In this document: positions 7,271-9,583 of the stretch, piece after piece | Numbering within the stretch: the stretch's first letter is position 1 | Layout: the number at the start of each line of letters is the position of its first letter | Source of the DNA: Granulosicoccaceae bacterium | GTDB lineage: Bacteria > Pseudomonadota > Gammaproteobacteria > Granulosicoccales > Granulosicoccaceae | Direction of reading: 5' to 3' | Assembly: GCA_023301405.1 (NCBI GenBank) | Contig: JALZUX010000368.1 | Coordinates: forward strand, 1-9,583 | DNA length: 9,583 nucleotides | Notes under the pieces: model-generated | What the model saw: only the letters and a program-made list of their open reading frames with translations | The model's database searches: none | Told to the model about the DNA's origin: nothing | Position numbers and translations under genes: made by a program

Positions 7271-7288
7271 AAATGCAACCGGTTGCAA
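7261..7288 (-). promoter_or_regulatory. possible sigma70-like promoter for the iolDCB-aldolase run
   Basis: On the minus strand TTGCAA (7288-7283) and TATCCT (7266-7261) are 16 bases apart, each matching consensus at four of six positions. The -35 and spacer lie within the palindrome, and the -10 overlaps that of the plus-strand promoter. The leader to iolD would be about 90 bases. It is the best candidate on this strand, but it is weak. Confidence 0.38.
7274..7287. promoter_or_regulatory. LacI-family-like operator TGCAACCGGTTGCA
   Basis: This is a perfect 14-bp palindrome with the central CCGG and TGCAA half-sites typical of operators bound by LacI/GalR-family repressors, which read an even palindrome around a central CG. 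It covers the predicted start of the plus-strand promoter and the -35/spacer of the minus-strand candidate, so one bound repressor could silence both arms. No regulator gene lies in the window. Assignment to an inositol-responsive regulator is inference. Confidence 0.7.
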
Positions 7289-7310
7289 ACCAAAATCATT
7301 CCGCCTAATA

Positions 7311-7322
7311 GTCACTTGTGAC
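7311..7322. repeat. dyad GTCAC-TT-GTGAC upstream of promoter P2
   Basis: This perfect 12-bp inverted repeat ends 10 bases before the -35 of P2, with its centre near -51 relative to the predicted start. That position would suit an activator. It may also be chance: the arms are only five bases. Confidence 0.35.
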
Positions 7323-7332
7323 CCCGAATAGA

Positions 7333-7361
7333 TTGACACTCCCTGTCCTGTTAGCTAAAAC
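7333..7361 (+). promoter_or_regulatory. sigma70-like promoter P2 for iolE
   Basis: A perfect TTGACA (7333-7338) is followed after 17 bases by TAAAAC (7356-7361), which matches the -10 consensus at four of six positions. Transcription would start near 7368, about 100 bases before iolE and outside the 14-bp palindrome. It may provide basal or separately controlled expression of the iolE arm. Confidence 0.5.
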
Positions 7362-7465
7362 ACCGCTCAACAGCTAATGCAGTACCGGGCACCCCATACT
7401 CACTTAAAATGATGCAGTCTTACTCAACGCATCACTTTTTACTGTATTCATAAAGGTCTTAATTA

Positions 7466-8359
7466 ATGAGCATAAGAATCGGCAACGCACCCTGCTCATG
7501 GGGTGTTGAATTTGCGAAAGATGATCGTAACCCAAGCTGGCAAACTGTTCTGCAAGAATGCAGCGCTGCAGGCTACAAAGGGATCGAACTAGGCCCGGTT
7601 GGATTTATGCCCGAAGACCCTGCAGAACTAGGCGACGCACTGGCCAAACATAACCTTGAACTCATCGGCGGCGTGGTTTTCCGGGCTTTCCATGATCCCG
7701 CACAATGGGACGACGTTCTCGACGGCGCTAAACGCACTTGCGAAGCATTAAAAGCCCATGGCGCTAAGCACTTTGTATTGATTGACTCCATCTCTCCCCG
7801 ACGCGCCCCGACCGCCGGGCGCAGCGCCGAGGCCGAGCAAATGGACACCGCAGAATGGAACGCCTATCGCGATCGCATTAAAACTGTCGCCAAGCTAGGC
7901 GTTGAAGAATACGGACTTATTCCTGAAATTCATCCACATGCGGGTGGCTTCATGGATTTTGAACCCGAGGTAGAACGACTACTTGAAGAGATCGATTCTG
8001 ACTTACTAAAAATCTGTATCGATACCGGCCACTGTACGTATGCGGGCTTTGATCCAGTTGCGTTTATGAAGCGCCATATGGATCGTATCACCTACGTACA
8101 TTTTAAAAACACAGATGCAAAAGTGAAAGCAGACGTCATTAGCAATCGCACCGGTTTCTACGATGCCTGCGGCCAGGGTATCTTTTGTCATCTTGATAAA
8201 GGTGAAGTTAACTTTCCCGAAGTTCGTCAAATTTTACTTGATGCAAAATACGAAGGCTGGTGCACGATTGAACAAGACTGTGATCCCACGCTAGACCCCG
8301 ACCCGGTCGGTGACGCCCGCATCAATCGTGAATACCTGCAATCAATCGGCTTCGCATAG
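7466..8359 (+). CDS. iolE: myo-inosose-2 dehydratase-like TIM-barrel protein (sugar phosphate isomerase/epimerase superfamily)
   Basis: This 297-residue protein of the xylose-isomerase-like TIM-barrel superfamily has the usual IolE length. It starts IGNAPCSWGVEF. The expected metal-site residues are visible: Glu154 in PEIHPH, Asp186 in CIDTGH, His212 in YVHFK and Glu269 in IEQD. The C-terminal half (IDTGH, HMDRITYVHFK, the Gly-rich stretch near 236, then EGWCTIEQDCDP) follows the IolE pattern closely, while the N-terminal half is more diverged. IolE removes water from 2-keto-myo-inositol to give the dione that IolD opens, so it fills the one step missing between a dehydrogenase and iolD here. 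Start: ATG at 7466 with AAAGG nine bases upstream. The next gene follows after nine bases, so the two are surely co-transcribed. IolI/IolH-type isomerase or epimerase activity remains a possible alternative. Confidence 0.85.
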   Translation: MSIRIGNAPCSWGVEFAKDDRNPSWQTVLQECSAAGYKGIELGPVGFMPEDPAELGDALAKHNLELIGGVVFRAFHDPAQWDDVLDGAKRTCEALKAHGAKHFVLIDSISPRRAPTAGRSAEAEQMDTAEWNAYRDRIKTVAKLGVEEYGLIPEIHPHAGGFMDFEPEVERLLEEIDSDLLKICIDTGHCTYAGFDPVAFMKRHMDRITYVHFKNTDAKVKADVISNRTGFYDACGQGIFCHLDKGEVNFPEVRQILLDAKYEGWCTIEQDCDPTLDPDPVGDARINREYLQSIGFA

Positions 8360-8368
8360 GACACCACA

Positions 8369-9526
8369 ATGAATAAATTAAAATGGGGCATGGTCGGCGG
8401 CGGCGAAGGCAGCCAGATAGGGCCGGCCCACCGCTTAGGTTCCGGCCTTGATGGCTTGTTTGAGTTCACCGCCGGCGCCTTGGATCACCGACCGGAAGAA
8501 GGCCGCAGGTACGGTCAAGCGCTGGGCCTTGATGCAGACCGTGCCTACGGTAGTTGGCAGGAAATGCTGGAAGGCGAACGCAATCGTGATGACAAAATTG
8601 ACCTGGTCACTGTGGCCACACCAAATTCAACGCACTTTGAAATCACCAAAGCCTTCCTAGAAGCAGGCTTTCACGTACTGTGTGAAAAGCCAATGACCAT
8701 GACCGTCGACGAAGGCGAACAGATTGTCAAAGCCGCTAGCGCCAGCGGTAAAATTTGTGCCGTAAACTATGGCTATAGCGGATATTCATTAGTGCGACAC
8801 ATGCGTGCGATGATCGCGCGTGGTGATCTGGGTGCTATACGAGTAGTCAACGCCGAGTTTTCGCACGGTCATCACGCCGACGCGGCAGACGCCGACAACC
8901 CGCGCGTGCGCTGGCGCTACGACCCTGCACAAGCAGGTGTTTCCGCCCAGTTTGCAGATTGTGGAATCCACGCCATGCACATGGCAAGTTTTGTCACCAA
9001 TCAGCAAGTTACCCGTCTATCAGCCGATATTGTATCGTGCATTGCCTCTCGCGAACTGGAAGACGATGCCATGGTCAACTTCCGCATGGACGGCGGCACC
9101 GTTGGCCGCTTGTGGACATCCTCCATTGCCATTGGTCGTCAACATGGATTAACCATTCAAGTATTTGGTGAAAAAGGCGGCTTGCGCTGGGCGCAAGAGC
9201 AACCCAATCAACTGTACTGGATGCCATTAAACGAAAGACTTCAGATCATCGAGCGCGGCGAAGGCGACCTTTCACCCGAAGCTGATCGCACAACCCGTGT
9301 CACGATCGGCCACGCCGAAGGCATGCCACTGGCGTTTGCCAACATCTACAAAGATCTTTCAGAAGCTATTTTAGCTAATAAAGAAGGTCGTGCCTGTGAT
9401 CCCGCGGCAGACTTATACCCTCGTGCCGAAGATGGTTTACGATCAATGGCCGCTGTCGCCGCTGTTGCTGAATCGGGTGCTGCAGAGGCATCGTGGGTTG
9501 ACGCACGACCACCAATGTTTCGGTAA
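8369..9526 (+). CDS. Gfo/Idh/MocA-family NAD(P)-dependent oxidoreductase, substrate uncertain (possibly inositol dehydrogenase)
   Basis: This 385-residue cytoplasmic dehydrogenase has an N-terminal Rossmann domain and a C-terminal alpha/beta substrate domain. The nucleotide loop is GMVGGGEGSQIGPAHR (7-22), and CEKPM gives Glu106-Lys107-Pro108 with the usual catalytic lysine. DCGIH (197-201) supplies the conserved Asp and His of the active site. There is no signal peptide. The start ATG at 8369 is preceded by AGGA, seven bases away, which overlaps the iolE stop codon. Pairing with iolE suggests oxidation of myo-, scyllo- or chiro-inositol to a keto form. However, the GGGxGxxIGxxHR subfamily differs from classical IolG (about 340 residues), and other polyols or keto-sugars are possible. 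The family is firm and the substrate is open. Confidence 0.85.
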   Translation: MNKLKWGMVGGGEGSQIGPAHRLGSGLDGLFEFTAGALDHRPEEGRRYGQALGLDADRAYGSWQEMLEGERNRDDKIDLVTVATPNSTHFEITKAFLEAGFHVLCEKPMTMTVDEGEQIVKAASASGKICAVNYGYSGYSLVRHMRAMIARGDLGAIRVVNAEFSHGHHADAADADNPRVRWRYDPAQAGVSAQFADCGIHAMHMASFVTNQQVTRLSADIVSCIASRELEDDAMVNFRMDGGTVGRLWTSSIAIGRQHGLTIQVFGEKGGLRWAQEQPNQLYWMPLNERLQIIERGEGDLSPEADRTTRVTIGHAEGMPLAFANIYKDLSEAILANKEGRACDPAADLYPRAEDGLRSMAAVAAVAESGAAEASWVDARPPMFR

Positions 9527-9548
9527 CCGTTTCTCAATAGCCACCACA

Positions 9549-9573
9549 CATGGCGTTCACCTCGAACGCCATG
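9549..9573 (+). terminator. hairpin after the oxidoreductase gene, possible terminator
   Basis: Perfect 10-base arms, CATGGCGTTC and GAACGCCATG, enclose a 5-base loop, starting 22 bases after the stop codon of the oxidoreductase gene. The stem is stable enough for a terminator, but only a short CTTT follows before the window ends, so the T run is poor or cut off. It could instead be an mRNA-stabilising stem or a protein-binding dyad. Confidence 0.5.
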
Positions 9574-9583
9574 ACAGCTTTCA

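Larger units (their letters stand above)
7164..7465. promoter_or_regulatory. divergent iolD/iolE control region
   Basis: This 302-bp gene-free stretch holds, from left to right: the iolD leader; overlapping divergent promoters around 7241-7288; a perfect 14-bp palindrome at 7274-7287; the dyad GTCAC-TT-GTGAC at 7311-7322; a second iolE promoter at 7333-7361; and the iolE ribosome binding site AAAGG at 7452-7456, nine bases before the ATG. I saw no tRNA or small open frame worth calling and no recognisable riboswitch fold. Confidence 0.8.

Noticed and set aside
7410..7440. TGATGC/GCATCA stem followed by TTTTT in the iolE leader, as a possible attenuator
   Set aside because: The stem has six base pairs and a 13-base loop, only three of the pairs being G-C, so it is too weak to call; no alternative pairing or leader peptide is evident.
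9550..9583. Possible start of another plus-strand gene (ATG at 9550)
   Set aside because: Only eleven codons are visible, there is no Shine-Dalgarno sequence, and the stretch is explained by the perfect inverted repeat at 9549-9573.
1..9583. Search for CRISPR arrays, tRNAs, insertion sequences, phage or defence genes
   Set aside because: No repeated spacer pattern, tRNA-like fold, transposase motif or long terminal repeats were seen; all large frames are metabolic or transport genes.

Overview
The window carries a myo-inositol catabolism locus from what looks like a gammaproteobacterium. The evidence is the Pseudomonas-type isocitrate lyase C-terminus, a NorM-like MATE pump, a YibF-like glutathione S-transferase, strong sigma70-like promoter hexamers and a mid-range GC content. 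The exact genus cannot be read from the sequence.

Layout. 1-306 (+) is the end of isocitrate lyase (aceA). It is closed by a strong hairpin terminator (329-362) that it shares with a convergent MATE transporter gene (361-1758, -). Upstream of the MATE gene, also on the minus strand, are a glutathione S-transferase gene (1856-2464) and then a compact catabolic run. In transcription order that run is iolD (7163-5292), iolC (5243-4260), iolB (4245-3403) and a class II aldolase of the IolJ type (3406-2576). iolB and the aldolase overlap by 4 bases (GTGA). The 302-bp region 7164-7465 separates this run from a divergent plus-strand pair: iolE-like inosose dehydratase (7466-8359) and a Gfo/Idh/MocA oxidoreductase (8369-9526). 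The window ends in a perfect 10-bp inverted repeat (9549-9573).

How the genes work together. The IolE-like enzyme dehydrates 2-keto-myo-inositol. IolD hydrolytically opens the resulting dione ring, and IolB isomerises 5-deoxy-glucuronate to 2-deoxy-5-keto-gluconate. IolC phosphorylates that product, and the class II aldolase would cleave it to dihydroxyacetone phosphate and malonate semialdehyde. The Gfo/Idh protein may supply the first oxidation (inositol or a stereoisomer to the keto form), but its substrate is not fixed by sequence. No iolA (malonate semialdehyde dehydrogenase), inositol transporter, classical iolG or regulator gene lies in the window.

Regulation. A perfect 14-bp palindrome, TGCAACCGGTTGCA (7274-7287), looks like a LacI-family operator. 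It covers the predicted start site of a good plus-strand promoter (TTGACG-18-TACAAT) and the -35/spacer of a plausible minus-strand promoter, so one repressor could control both arms. A second plus-strand promoter (TTGACA-17-TAAAAC) lies closer to iolE. I found no clearly undescribed system. The most interesting points are the control region, the divergent aldolase active-site motifs and the unassigned oxidoreductase.
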